Both the position numbers and the translations under genes were made by a program. Shown in pieces: positions 15,028 through 23,049 of a stretch of DNA of 29,295 bases. The notes under the pieces are model-generated. The model saw only the letters and a list, made by a program, of their open reading frames with translations, was not told the origin of the DNA and searched no databases. Source of the stretch: an uncultured Eubacteriales bacterium (lineage in GTDB: Bacteria > Bacillota > Clostridia > Lachnospirales > CAG-274); assembly GCA_905201505.1 (NCBI GenBank), contig CAJKOJ010000022.1:1-29295 (forward strand), in the 5' to 3' direction. Each line of letters begins with the position of its first letter. Positions within the stretch are counted from its first letter, which is position 1.

Positions 15028-16029
15028 ATGGATATTGAAAACTATGAAATAAGAATAGAAAGCATTGGCGGTTTTGGTGCTAATCTTGTAGGTAAGCTTT
15101 TGGGTGAAATAGGTGCAATGTATTTGGGTATGGAGGCTCAAAGCTTTGCTTCCTACGGCTCAGAGAAGAGAGGGTCACCTGTTAAAGGATATGTAAGATA
15201 TTCAAAAAATGAAATCAGGATAAATGCCCCTGTCAGAAATCCCGACTTACTGGCACTTTTTAAAATTTCTTTGGCAGATAAGGAAAATACTCTTGCAGGC
15301 TTAAATGAAAACAGCAATGTTGTAATAAATACAGATATGGATTTTGAAAGTACAGTTGACAGAATTAAATTGCCAAGCTGTAATTTATGGATTTTGGACG
15401 CTATGAATATTGCTGTTGAATGCAATGCAAGGCTTAATATTGTTATGCTTGGTGCAATGATAAGGGCCAGTGGGTTTATTCCTCTTGAGTTTGCAGAAGA
15501 TGTTGTTAAAAATACTGTGGGGGCAAGATACCCTGATAAGCTTACAGCAAATTTAATGGCATTGAAAATGGGGTATTCAAGAGTTGAAAAAAAGAAAATT
15601 GAAAGCAAGTATCCTTATACAGAATACAGAGATACACAAAGAGTACAAGGGTATGATAACAGTCCTATAGGCGGTTTAAACAGATGTGCTGCAAATTCGA
15701 TAACAAATGATCTGCAGGGGTGCAGGGAAGGATTTTTGCCTAAGTATATAAGAGAAAGATGTATTGACTGCGGGCTGTGTGATGTAACATGTCCTGATAT
15801 GGTTTTTCAGTTTAAAGACGGAGTAAATCTAGGAATGGATTTATATCACTGTAAGGGATGTCTGAGATGTGTTGAGATTTGTCCTACAAAGGCTTTGGTT
15901 GTAGCTAAAGAGGGAGAGAGTTATGAAAATATAGGTAATATTTATTTACTTAACAAGGACTTTGTATTTAATGATATTGGTGAAAACAGTTGGGTGGACA
16001 GTGAAAGTTATAATAATGATGAAATATAA
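15028..16029 (+). CDS. 2-oxoacid:ferredoxin oxidoreductase, fused gamma and delta (2x4Fe-4S) subunits
   Basis: 333-aa protein. Residues 1-190 are a gamma-subunit domain (ESIGGFGANLVGKLLGEIGAMYLGMEAQSFASYGSEKRGSP pattern, split here only to name it: GGFG at 13-16, SYGSEKRG near 42-49). Residues 240-300 are a ferredoxin-type delta domain with two 4Fe-4S motifs: C245-x2-C248-x2-C251-x3-C255 and C275-x2-C278-x2-C281-x3-C285. The clusters pass electrons from the TPP-bound intermediate to ferredoxin. The alpha-beta fusion follows after 56 bp, so the two proteins probably form one complex. Substrate is uncertain (pyruvate or a branched 2-oxoacid most likely). The start ATG and its GGAGG lie in a hairpin. 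Confidence 0.88.
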   Translation: MDIENYEIRIESIGGFGANLVGKLLGEIGAMYLGMEAQSFASYGSEKRGSPVKGYVRYSKNEIRINAPVRNPDLLALFKISLADKENTLAGLNENSNVVINTDMDFESTVDRIKLPSCNLWILDAMNIAVECNARLNIVMLGAMIRASGFIPLEFAEDVVKNTVGARYPDKLTANLMALKMGYSRVEKKKIESKYPYTEYRDTQRVQGYDNSPIGGLNRCAANSITNDLQGCREGFLPKYIRERCIDCGLCDVTCPDMVFQFKDGVNLGMDLYHCKGCLRCVEICPTKALVVAKEGESYENIGNIYLLNKDFVFNDIGENSWVDSESYNNDEI

Positions 16030-16085
16030 TATTTTTGGTTCATTTGCAAAAGCAGTTAAACCAAAATTTTAGTTGGAGGTTATTT

Positions 16086-18281
16086 ATGCTAAGTCAGAAA
16101 GTGGTATTTAAATCAGCGAATGAGGCTGTATGTATAGCGGCAAAGCAAATAGATTATCATGTAATGGGGTATTATCCTATTACACCGTCAACACAAATAC
16201 CCGAGGGTATGGATTTGATGAAAAGTCAGGGAAGGCTTAATACTGTAATGATTGCGGCAGAGGGAGAACATTCTGCCGCAGGTATATGCTATGGTGCAAC
16301 TCTAGCCGGGGCAAGGGTTATAAATGCTACCAGTGCCAATGGTTTGCTGTATGCACTTGAACAGCTGCCTGTCCAGTCAGGAACAAGAGTTCCTATGGTT
16401 ATGAATGTGGCATGCAGAACTGTATCTGCACCATTATGTATAAAGGGTGACCATAGTGATATTATGTTTGCTTTAAATACAGGCTGGATAATATTGTTTG
16501 CAAAGGATAATCAGGAGGCCTATGACTTTAACATAATCGGACTTAAAGTGGCAGAGAGAGTTAAATTGCCTGTAATTGTTGCTTTTGACGGATTTTTTAC
16601 AAGTCATCAAAAGAAAAAGTTGCTGGTATTTGAAGAAGATAATGAAGTTAAAAAATATGTAGGGAAGTATGATGCGGAATATACAGCAATTGATACTGAA
16701 AACCCTGTGACCATTGGTTCTTATATGAATGAGCCGGATATTATAAATAACAAATATCAGCTTCGACTTGCTATGGAAGAAGCAAAATCAGTAATATATG
16801 ATGAATTTGAAAAATTTGCTGAAATAAGCGAAAGAAAGTATAATGTTGTTCACAAATATATGAGTGATGACGCTGATGTTTTATTCATAGTACTTGGTTC
16901 TGCTTTTGATACTACAAAAGAGGCTGTTGACAAAATGAGACTTGAAGGACATAAGGTAGGTGTAATTACAGTTCAGGCTTTGCGTCCGTTTTTTGACAGG
17001 GAAATTTCTGATGCTTGTCAGAATGCAAAGGTTGTGGTAATCGGTGACAGACAGGATTCTTATGGCGGAGGCGGTAATTTTTCCACTGAGATAAAGGCAG
17101 CTTTTTATGAAAATGGTATTTCTGCAAAAGTCATAACAAGAGTGTTTGGCTTGGGTGGTAAGGAATTTTATGTTGAAGACGCTGAAAATATGCTTTACCT
17201 TGGAATTGAAGCTATGGAATTTGAAAATATAAAGGCCTTTGACTATTACGGCACATACAGAGGCAGCGAATTTAAGGAGCAAAAATACTTTGAACCTGTT
17301 ACAGAAGTTAATGCATCAATGGGATATGATGTGACAGACAAAGACGGTAAGGTAACCGTTAAAAATATAAATATTAAAAAATCCACTAATATGCCTAAAA
17401 GGCTTGTAGCAGGACACAGTGCCTGTGCAGGGTGCGGCATCCCTGTAAATATTAACCTTTTGTTAAAGGGTATTGAAGGAAATGTTGTAATGCTTTTTCA
17501 GACCGGCTGCGGTATGGTAGTTACAACAGGATATCCTACAACTGCATTTAATGTAAATTATGTACACAATCTTTTCCAAAATGGTGCTGCAACTTTAAGC
17601 GGTATTCTTGAAGGTTACAAGGAAAGGCAGAGAAGAGGAGAAATACCTGAGGGCAAAATAACATTTATTATGGTAAGCGGTGACGGAGGAATGGATATAG
17701 GTCTTGGCTCTGCTCTTGCTGCTGCTATAAGAAATCATAATATGATAATATTCGAATATGACAACGGCGGTTATATGAATACGGGATATCAATACAGCTA
17801 TACTACTCCTTTGGGAGCTAAAAGTGCTACAAGCCATGTTGGCATAGGTGAAAGCGGCAAGCCGTATATGCCTAAGGATACTCCAGGATTATTTGAAGCA
17901 ACTAAAATTAATTATGTAGCAACAGTTGCAGAGAGTAACCCTCAGGACTTTATTGTAAAAGCTAAAAAAGCACAGTACTACGCTGATAATTACGGTCTTG
18001 CTTATATTAAAGCTATATCTGCTTGTCCTCTTAACTGGCAGGACGAGCCAAGATATGAAAGAGTTGTAATTCACAAGGCAGTAGACAGCTGTTATTTCCC
18101 TCTTTATGAAGTGGAAAGAGGAGTTAGAAAGGTAACTTATAAACCAAAGGAAAAACTTCCAGTTATTGACTTTCTTGCAGCAATGGGCAGGACAAGGCAC
18201 CTTACAAATGATAAATACAGCGATATTGTGAAAAAGATACAGGAAAGTGTAGACAAAAACTGGGAAAACTTAAATAAGTAG
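16086..18281 (+). CDS. 2-oxoacid:ferredoxin oxidoreductase, fused alpha and beta subunits
   Basis: 731-aa catalytic partner of the preceding gene. The alpha part (about 1-400) starts with the pyrimidine-binding region GYYPITPSTQIPEGMD and continues AAEGEHSAAGICYGATLAGAR. The beta part (about 440-731) binds TPP: C447-x2-C450 in SACAGCGIPVNI, a further Cys in FQTGCGMVV, and GDGGMDIGLGSALAA beginning at G532 with the metal/diphosphate-binding D533, followed by YDNGGYMNTG. An iron-sulphur cluster in the beta part is probable from these cysteines. An earlier in-frame TTG at 16035 lacks a ribosome site, whereas GGAGG (16075-16079) sits 6 nt before the ATG at 16086. The enzyme oxidatively decarboxylates a 2-oxoacid to an acyl-CoA with ferredoxin reduction; the beta motif resembles pyruvate and branched-chain types. 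Confidence 0.9.
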   Translation: MLSQKVVFKSANEAVCIAAKQIDYHVMGYYPITPSTQIPEGMDLMKSQGRLNTVMIAAEGEHSAAGICYGATLAGARVINATSANGLLYALEQLPVQSGTRVPMVMNVACRTVSAPLCIKGDHSDIMFALNTGWIILFAKDNQEAYDFNIIGLKVAERVKLPVIVAFDGFFTSHQKKKLLVFEEDNEVKKYVGKYDAEYTAIDTENPVTIGSYMNEPDIINNKYQLRLAMEEAKSVIYDEFEKFAEISERKYNVVHKYMSDDADVLFIVLGSAFDTTKEAVDKMRLEGHKVGVITVQALRPFFDREISDACQNAKVVVIGDRQDSYGGGGNFSTEIKAAFYENGISAKVITRVFGLGGKEFYVEDAENMLYLGIEAMEFENIKAFDYYGTYRGSEFKEQKYFEPVTEVNASMGYDVTDKDGKVTVKNINIKKSTNMPKRLVAGHSACAGCGIPVNINLLLKGIEGNVVMLFQTGCGMVVTTGYPTTAFNVNYVHNLFQNGAATLSGILEGYKERQRRGEIPEGKITFIMVSGDGGMDIGLGSALAAAIRNHNMIIFEYDNGGYMNTGYQYSYTTPLGAKSATSHVGIGESGKPYMPKDTPGLFEATKINYVATVAESNPQDFIVKAKKAQYYADNYGLAYIKAISACPLNWQDEPRYERVVIHKAVDSCYFPLYEVERGVRKVTYKPKEKLPVIDFLAAMGRTRHLTNDKYSDIVKKIQESVDKNWENLNK

Positions 18282-18378
18282 TTTTGAGGTATGGTTTAAG
18301 AGTGTATTAATACAGTAAATTTTCAATAAAATGTATATTTAAACCAAAACCGGCAATAATAACCTTGAGGTGATATAT

Positions 18379-18918
18379 GTGAGAAGGCTGTTAAAGGGAT
18401 TTCTGATAGTTTTTTGTGGTATGATTTTTACTGTTATAGGAGCTTTGACCGGTTATTATTTAGCCTTTAACAGTGAAGCTGACAGTGATTACGGAAGCGG
18501 ACTTGTTATGGCAGAGGCAAAGCCAGGTACTGCAATCGGAGAAAACACGGTGCTTGAATTTGTTTATAATTATTCTGACGGTTTTTCTGAAACACAGCAA
18601 AGTTTACCTCAGAAATTTATGTATGGCTGGGACAGAGAAAAAACACAGCAGGCATACAGCGAGTGGCTTATGACAGAATTCAGTGCTGACAGGGTAGTAT
18701 TTAATAAAAATGTTGAGGGTAAAAGTTCACAGCATTATATATTAAAAGAAAATGAAGGATACGTGGCAGTATTTTACAGGGATTCGGGAATATTAAAGGA
18801 AATGACTTCTACCCCTGTTGCGGCATTGAGTGAAGAGGATAAAAAATTATTTGAAAAGGGATTGGAAATAGACGGAGAGTTAAGCCTTATTAAGTTTATT
18901 GAAAGTCTTGAGACCTAG
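18379..18918 (+). CDS. BofC C-terminal-domain protein, membrane-anchored
   Basis: 179-aa protein with one N-terminal membrane segment (about residues 5-30, LLKGFLIVFCGMIFTVIGAL) and an extracytoplasmic remainder. The last 60 residues (YILKENEGYVAVFYRDSG ... TPVAALSEEDKKLFEKGLEI ... SLIKFIES) fit the BofC C-terminal domain. In Bacillus BofC holds back SpoIVB signalling in the sigma-K checkpoint, but many clostridial homologues have no tested role, so the function is open. The start is GTG at 18379 with GAGGTG 6 nt before it; an in-frame GTG at 18370 overlaps the ribosome site. The spoIIE gene in the same window supports a spore-forming host. Confidence 0.6.
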   Translation: MRRLLKGFLIVFCGMIFTVIGALTGYYLAFNSEADSDYGSGLVMAEAKPGTAIGENTVLEFVYNYSDGFSETQQSLPQKFMYGWDREKTQQAYSEWLMTEFSADRVVFNKNVEGKSSQHYILKENEGYVAVFYRDSGILKEMTSTPVAALSEEDKKLFEKGLEIDGELSLIKFIESLET

Positions 18919-19042
18919 CAAAATATCTAATTTTTAATGAAAAACTATGACAATTTTATAGAAAATTACCCCTTATTTGAAAAAATGTACAAAAAAAAAT
19001 TAAAATTCGACTTATGTTTGTGAACACTTATGAATAGCCTAA

Positions 19043-19182
19043 TGCTATAATAAGAACTGTGAAAACCCCTAAATATTTTCACATTACAGTTTATACATCC
19101 CTCAAATATGTAAATTAAACTGTAAACCCCATAAAAATACCTTCTCTTTAGGAAAAAGCAGCTGAGCGTTAGCTGCTTTTTT
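19043..19182 (+). ncRNA. Candidate small RNA with C-rich loops and its own promoter and terminator
   Basis: The 370-bp gap 18919-19288 holds a likely RNA gene. A perfect extended -10, TGCTATAAT (19043-19051), predicts a start near 19058. Hairpin 1 is GTGAAAA (19059-19065) with TTTTCAC (19076-19082), loop CCCCTAAATA. Hairpin 2 is ACAGTTTA (19086-19093) with TAAACTGT (19116-19123) plus inner TACAT/ATGTA, loop CCCTCAAAT. A third C-run, AAACCCCATA (19124-19133), is unpaired. The RNA ends at an 11-bp terminator, AAAAAGCAGCT/AGCTGCTTTTT (19153-19182). No ORF or known riboswitch is evident. C-rich loops in Gram-positive sRNAs often pair with ribosome sites. The -35 is poor. Confidence 0.55.
19153..19182 (+). 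terminator. Terminator of the candidate small RNA
   Basis: AAAAAGCAGCT (19153-19163) pairs with AGCTGCTTTTT (19171-19181) around a 7-nt loop, with T continuing to 19182. It lies upstream of the ABC-transporter promoter, so it is not part of that leader. Confidence 0.85.
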
Positions 19183-19202
19183 CTATTTTAACTTAAAAAT
19201 TA

Positions 19203-19231
19203 TTGACAATTATGTTAATATAACGTAAAAT
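19203..19231 (+). promoter_or_regulatory. Promoter of the ABC importer operon
   Basis: Consensus TTGACA (19203-19208) and TAAAAT (19226-19231) are 17 bp apart. The leader of about 50 nt contains only a short hairpin, GGGTTT/AAACCC (19244-19256), and AAGGAGG before the ATG. I see no T-box or other riboswitch. Confidence 0.75.
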
Positions 19232-19288
19232 TAGAATTAAACAGGGTTTTAAACCCAAATAATGCAAAAGGCATAAGGAGGATTTTTT

Positions 19289-20311
19289 ATGAAAAAGTTT
19301 TTGTCAATGTTAACTGCTGTGGCTATGTCTGCTGTGATGTTATCAGGATGCAGCGGCAGCTCAGAGTCCGGCACAGGCGGTGCTGACACTGATTCAACTG
19401 CTATGGAAACACCTGTTGATATTGGTATTATTCAGCTTACAGAGCACCCTGCTCTTGACGCTTCAAGAGAAGGTTTTATTGCAGCTCTTGCTGAAGCAGG
19501 ATATACTGACGGAGATAAAATTAATATTGAATTGCAGAATGCACAGGGTGACCAGTCAAATTTAAAGACAATTTCTCAAAAGTTTGTTTCTGACGGCAAG
19601 GACTTAATATTAGCTATTGCAACTCCTGCTGCTCAGGCTATTGCAACAGAGACAAAGGATATTCCTATTCTTGTTACTGCTGTAACAGATCCTGCTGAAT
19701 CAGGCCTTGTTGAAAGCAACGAAGTGCCTAATTGCAACGTATCAGGTACATCTGACCTTACTCCTGTTAAGGAACAGATTGATTTATTAACTAAGCTTTT
19801 ACCTGATGCAAAGAAAATTACAATAATGTATTGTTCAGGTGAACAGAATTCTCTTATTCAGGCTAATTTGGCTGAAGAAGCTGCAAAGGCAGCAGGTCTT
19901 GAAGTTGAAAGAAAGACTGTTACATCAACTAATGATGTTGCTCAGGTAACAGAATCTGTAATAGGTACTTGTGACGCAGTTTATGTTCCGACAGATAATG
20001 TGCTTGCTTCAAGTATGCCTTTGGTTACAAGCATTACTAACCCTGCCGGTCTGCCTGTAATTGTTGGTGAAACAGGTATGGTAAACGGAGGCGGTCTGGC
20101 TTCTGTTGCAATTGACTATACTGATCTTGGAAAGCTGACAGGAAAGATGGCTGCACAAATTATAGAAGGTTCAGATGTTAAAACAATGGCTGTTCAGTAT
20201 GCAGAAAATCCTGAACTTGTTATTAATGAAACAGCTGCTGATGAATTAGGTATTACTATACCTGATGACATTAAATCAAATGCAACATTAACAACAACTA
20301 CAAGCAAGTAA
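19289..20311 (+). CDS. ABC transporter substrate-binding lipoprotein (PF04392 type)
   Basis: 340-aa solute-binding lipoprotein: signal peptide with lipobox LSGC (C21), a Ser/Gly/Thr-rich linker, then a two-lobe periplasmic-binding fold (about 40-335: VDIGIIQLTEHPALDASREGF, ILAIATPAAQAIATETKDIPILVTAVTDPAESGLV, ITIMYCSGEQNS, YVPTDNVLASSM, IVGETGMVNGGGLASVAIDY). This is the ABC_sub_bind family, which includes TrpX-type proteins proposed to bind tryptophan or other aromatic compounds; the ligand here is not shown. The permease and ATPase genes follow. Two intercistronic hairpins after it would favour higher lipoprotein levels. Confidence 0.92.
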   Translation: MKKFLSMLTAVAMSAVMLSGCSGSSESGTGGADTDSTAMETPVDIGIIQLTEHPALDASREGFIAALAEAGYTDGDKINIELQNAQGDQSNLKTISQKFVSDGKDLILAIATPAAQAIATETKDIPILVTAVTDPAESGLVESNEVPNCNVSGTSDLTPVKEQIDLLTKLLPDAKKITIMYCSGEQNSLIQANLAEEAAKAAGLEVERKTVTSTNDVAQVTESVIGTCDAVYVPTDNVLASSMPLVTSITNPAGLPVIVGETGMVNGGGLASVAIDYTDLGKLTGKMAAQIIEGSDVKTMAVQYAENPELVINETAADELGITIPDDIKSNATLTTTTSK

Positions 20312-20339
20312 AGAAGTATAGATGTACTTATAAAGGCAA

Positions 20340-20385
20340 AGGGGTGCTTAACAGAGTACCCCTTATTTACGAAGGAAGTAAATAA
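20340..20385 (+). other. Two intercistronic hairpins between binding-protein and permease genes
   Basis: Hairpin A is AGGGGTGCT (20340-20348) with AGTACCCCT (20355-20363), 9 bp with one wobble. Hairpin B is TTATTTAC (20363-20370) with GTAAATAA (20378-20385), 8 bp perfect. Neither ends in a long U-run, so they are more likely RNA-stability or partial-termination structures than full terminators. Confidence 0.55.
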
Positions 20386-20441
20386 GAATAGCATTTGTTT
20401 GCTTGTTTCGTAAATACATAAGAAAAGGAGTTAAATTAAAA

Positions 20442-21347
20442 ATGGGATTTATAATTGGTGCTATAGCTCAAGGTCTGCTTTGGGCTGTTATGGCAATAGG
20501 TGTATATATTACCTATAGAATACTTGATATTGCTGATCTTACGGCAGAAGGCTGTTTTACACTGGGGGCAGGTATTACCTGTAAGCTTATTACAGCAGGA
20601 CTTAACCCTTTTGTATCTACATTTATTGCTCTTATAGGCGGTTTGCTGGCGGGGCTTTGCACAGGTCTTTTGCATACTAAACTTAAAATACCGGCATTGC
20701 TTGCAGGTATACTTACAATGACAGGTTTGTGGTCAGTTAATTTAAGAGTTATGGGAAAGTCAAATATTCCTTTATTAAGGGAAACAACCATAATTAGTAT
20801 GATTGAAAACACAGGACTTACTAAAAATTATGCAGCTATTGTTGCAGGTATTGTACTTACTGTTATTGTAGTTTTGTTTTTATGGTGGTTTTTTTCTACA
20901 GAGCTTGGATATGCTTTGAGAGCTACAGGAAATAATAAAAATATGATTAGGGCAAATGGTGTAAATACTGACAATGCTACTATACTTGGTATTATGCTTG
21001 GTAACGGTCTTATTGCACTTTCTGCTTCTTTGGTTTCTCAGTTTAATAGTTTTGCTGATATTCAGATGGGTGTTGGTACTATTGTTATTGGACTTGCATC
21101 TGTTATTATAGGTGAGGTTGTATTTGGCAACAGAACAATTCTTCGTTCTCTTATTGCAGTTGCTCTTGGTTCTGTTCTCTACAGAATAATAATTGCTGTT
21201 GTTCTTAAACTTGGTCTTAAGTCAGATGATATGAAGCTTATAAGTTCTGTTCTTCTTGCAGTTGCTCTTTGCTTCCCAAGTATAAGAAATATTGCTGCAA
21301 GAAATATTAAGAATTCTGTTAAGAGAGGGGGAAGTGCAAATGCTTAA
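20442..21347 (+). CDS. ABC transporter permease (BPD_transp_2 family)
   Basis: 301-aa integral membrane protein, the channel of the importer whose binding protein is encoded upstream. About eight to nine hydrophobic helices run from residue 3 (FIIGAIAQGLLWAVMAIGVYITY) to about 285. The family features ADLTAEGCFTLGAG (about 30-43) and ATGNNKNMIRANGVNTDNATILGIMLGNGLIALSA (cytoplasmic loop contacting the ATPase, about 163-197) are visible; this relates it to branched-chain amino-acid/sugar-type permeases. The frame is open from a TTG at 20403 with no ribosome site; AAGGAG (20425-20430) serves the ATG at 20442. The last 8 nt overlap the ATPase gene. Confidence 0.9.
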   Translation: MGFIIGAIAQGLLWAVMAIGVYITYRILDIADLTAEGCFTLGAGITCKLITAGLNPFVSTFIALIGGLLAGLCTGLLHTKLKIPALLAGILTMTGLWSVNLRVMGKSNIPLLRETTIISMIENTGLTKNYAAIVAGIVLTVIVVLFLWWFFSTELGYALRATGNNKNMIRANGVNTDNATILGIMLGNGLIALSASLVSQFNSFADIQMGVGTIVIGLASVIIGEVVFGNRTILRSLIAVALGSVLYRIIIAVVLKLGLKSDDMKLISSVLLAVALCFPSIRNIAARNIKNSVKRGGSANA

Positions 21348-22134
21348 GCTTGAAAATGTACATCAGAAATTTGAAGTTGGTACTATTAATGAAAAGCACG
21401 TTCTCCATGGTATAAGTCTTAATGTCAATGAAGGAGATTTTATAACTATTATCGGCGGTAATGGTGCAGGAAAGTCCACTATGCTTAATGCAATATCAGG
21501 CTCTAATGTTATTACAAGCGGCAAAATATTAATTGATAATGTGGATCTGACAAAAGCTCCGGAACATAAAAGAGCAAAATACATAGGCCGAGTATTCCAG
21601 GATACAAGAATGGGTACTGCTTCTGACCTTACAATAGAAGAAAATCTTGCTATTGCTTACAGAAGAGGAAAGACAAGAACACTTAGATTTGGTATTACAA
21701 AAAAAGAAAAAGAACTTTATAAAAAAATGCTTGCTGAGCTTGACCTTGGACTTGACAAAAGGTTAAAGGACAAGACAAGATACCTTTCAGGAGGACAGAG
21801 ACAAGCTCTTACATTGCTTATGGCTGCTTTCCATCATCCAAAGCTTTTGCTTTTAGATGAGCATACTGCGGCACTTGACCCTAAAACTGCAAAAAAGGTT
21901 CTTGAACTTACAGTAAAAATTGTAGGTGAAAATAATCTTACTGCTCTTATGGTAACTCATAATATGAGAGATGCTTTAAGAATAGGAAACAGGCTTATAA
22001 TGCTTCATAAGGGGCAGATAATACTGGATATTGCAGGTGAAGAAAAGAAGAAGCTTGATGTACCGGATCTTCTTGCTATGTTTGAAAAGGCAAGCGGTGA
22101 GGAAATGAATAACGACAGAATGCTGTTAAGTTAA
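21340..22134 (+). CDS. ABC transporter ATP-binding protein
   Basis: 264-aa ATPase that powers the upstream permease. Walker A is G39-GNGAGKST (39-47), the Q-loop Gln is in RVFQDTRMG (about Q87), the signature is LSGGQRQ (149-155), Walker B is LLLLDE (169-174) followed by H175, the D-loop is AALD, and the switch His is H207 in THNMRD. A short C-terminal extension ends VPDLLAMFEKAS. The ATG at 21340 lies within the last codons of the permease gene (8-nt overlap) and follows GAGGGGG, so the two are translationally coupled. A longer in-frame start at 21292 lies deep inside the permease gene and is unlikely. Confidence 0.94.
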   Translation: MLKLENVHQKFEVGTINEKHVLHGISLNVNEGDFITIIGGNGAGKSTMLNAISGSNVITSGKILIDNVDLTKAPEHKRAKYIGRVFQDTRMGTASDLTIEENLAIAYRRGKTRTLRFGITKKEKELYKKMLAELDLGLDKRLKDKTRYLSGGQRQALTLLMAAFHHPKLLLLDEHTAALDPKTAKKVLELTVKIVGENNLTALMVTHNMRDALRIGNRLIMLHKGQIILDIAGEEKKKLDVPDLLAMFEKASGEEMNNDRMLLS

Positions 22135-22169
22135 TAAGTAATTAAAAAAGCAGTGTGTGTTGTTGTATT

Positions 22170-22210
22170 ATTATATTAGTTTATAAACGGAAAAAACTAA
22201 TATAATTTTG
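22170..22210 (+). terminator. AT-rich terminator after the ABC operon
   Basis: ATTATATTAGTTT (22170-22182) pairs perfectly over 13 bp with AAACTAATATAAT (22194-22206), followed by TTTTG. It is weakly GC-paired, but it is the only stem between the ATPase gene and the next gene. Confidence 0.6.
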
Positions 22211-22326
22211 AATTCTGCTCTGTTATAGCTGTATTTATTAGTTTTAATCTTGTGAGATTTGTTTGATAAACAGTGATTTGGCTGCTTGCTGGAAAAATAG
22301 TGATTTACTGAGGAAAGGTAAAATAT

Positions 22327-23049
22327 ATGAAGAAAGCTGCTTGGAATCCGTGGCATGGTTGTCATAAATGCAGTCCTGGTTGTCTGAATTGTTTTGTATA
22401 TTATTTAGATGGTTTGCATGGAAAAGATGCAGGAATTATAACCAGATCAAAGACTAATTTTAATTTACCTCTGAAAAAAGATAAAAACGGAAAATATAAA
22501 ATACCATCAGGGGCAGAGGTTGCAACTTGTTTTACATCAGATTTCTTTATAGAAGAAGCGGATGAGTGGCGTGATGAAGCATGGGATATTATCAAACAAA
22601 GACAGGATGTAAAATTTTTGATTTTAACAAAAAGGATTGAACGGTTTTATGAATGTGTCCCCGGTGACTGGGGAGATGGATATGATAATGTTATCATTGC
22701 TGTTACCTGCGAAAATCAAGAAAAGGCAAACGAAAGATTGCCTAAACTTTTAAATCTTAAAGCAAAATATAAATATATTTTTGTATCACCTATTTTAGAA
22801 GATATTGATTTATCTTTGTTCTTAAGTAAAGGTAAGATTGACTTAGTAACAGCAGGAGGAGAATCTTATAAAAACGCACGTATTTGCAATTTTGACTGGA
22901 TAAAACATATAAAAGCAACTTGTGACCAATATGGAGTTGCTTTTGTTTTTCATCAGACAGGATCTAATTTTGTGGTTAATGGAAAACTATATAAAATAAA
23001 ACATCGTGATGAATATTCACAAGCAAAAAAAGGTAGAAAATATTTGTAG
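22327..23049 (+). CDS. DUF5131 (phage Gp37/Gp68-like) radical-SAM-type protein
   Basis: 240-aa protein of the DUF5131 family, found in phages and bacterial chromosomes. The N terminus AAWNPWHGCHKCSPGCLNC gives the family Cys pattern C12-x6-C19-x2-C22, which looks like a radical-SAM 4Fe-4S site; an extra C15 sits inside it. Further conserved-looking parts are ILTKRIERF (about 98-106), IIAVTCENQEKANERLP (about 122-138) and the C-terminal CDQYGVAFVFHQTGSN. The reaction is unknown. AGGAAAGG precedes the ATG. It is monocistronic, flanked by AT-rich gene-poor DNA on both sides among housekeeping genes, which may mean acquisition, though nothing else mobile is visible beside it. Confidence 0.8.
   Translation: MKKAAWNPWHGCHKCSPGCLNCFVYYLDGLHGKDAGIITRSKTNFNLPLKKDKNGKYKIPSGAEVATCFTSDFFIEEADEWRDEAWDIIKQRQDVKFLILTKRIERFYECVPGDWGDGYDNVIIAVTCENQEKANERLPKLLNLKAKYKYIFVSPILEDIDLSLFLSKGKIDLVTAGGESYKNARICNFDWIKHIKATCDQYGVAFVFHQTGSNFVVNGKLYKIKHRDEYSQAKKGRKYL

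Noticed and set aside
16032..16070. TTTTGGTT/AACCAAAA hairpin before the alpha-beta oxidoreductase gene
   Set aside because: An 8-bp AT-rich stem with an 18-nt loop and only four T is too weak to call a terminator.
16035..16085. Earlier TTG start of the alpha-beta oxidoreductase gene
   Set aside because: No ribosome site, and the residues do not resemble the family. GGAGG precedes the ATG at 16086.
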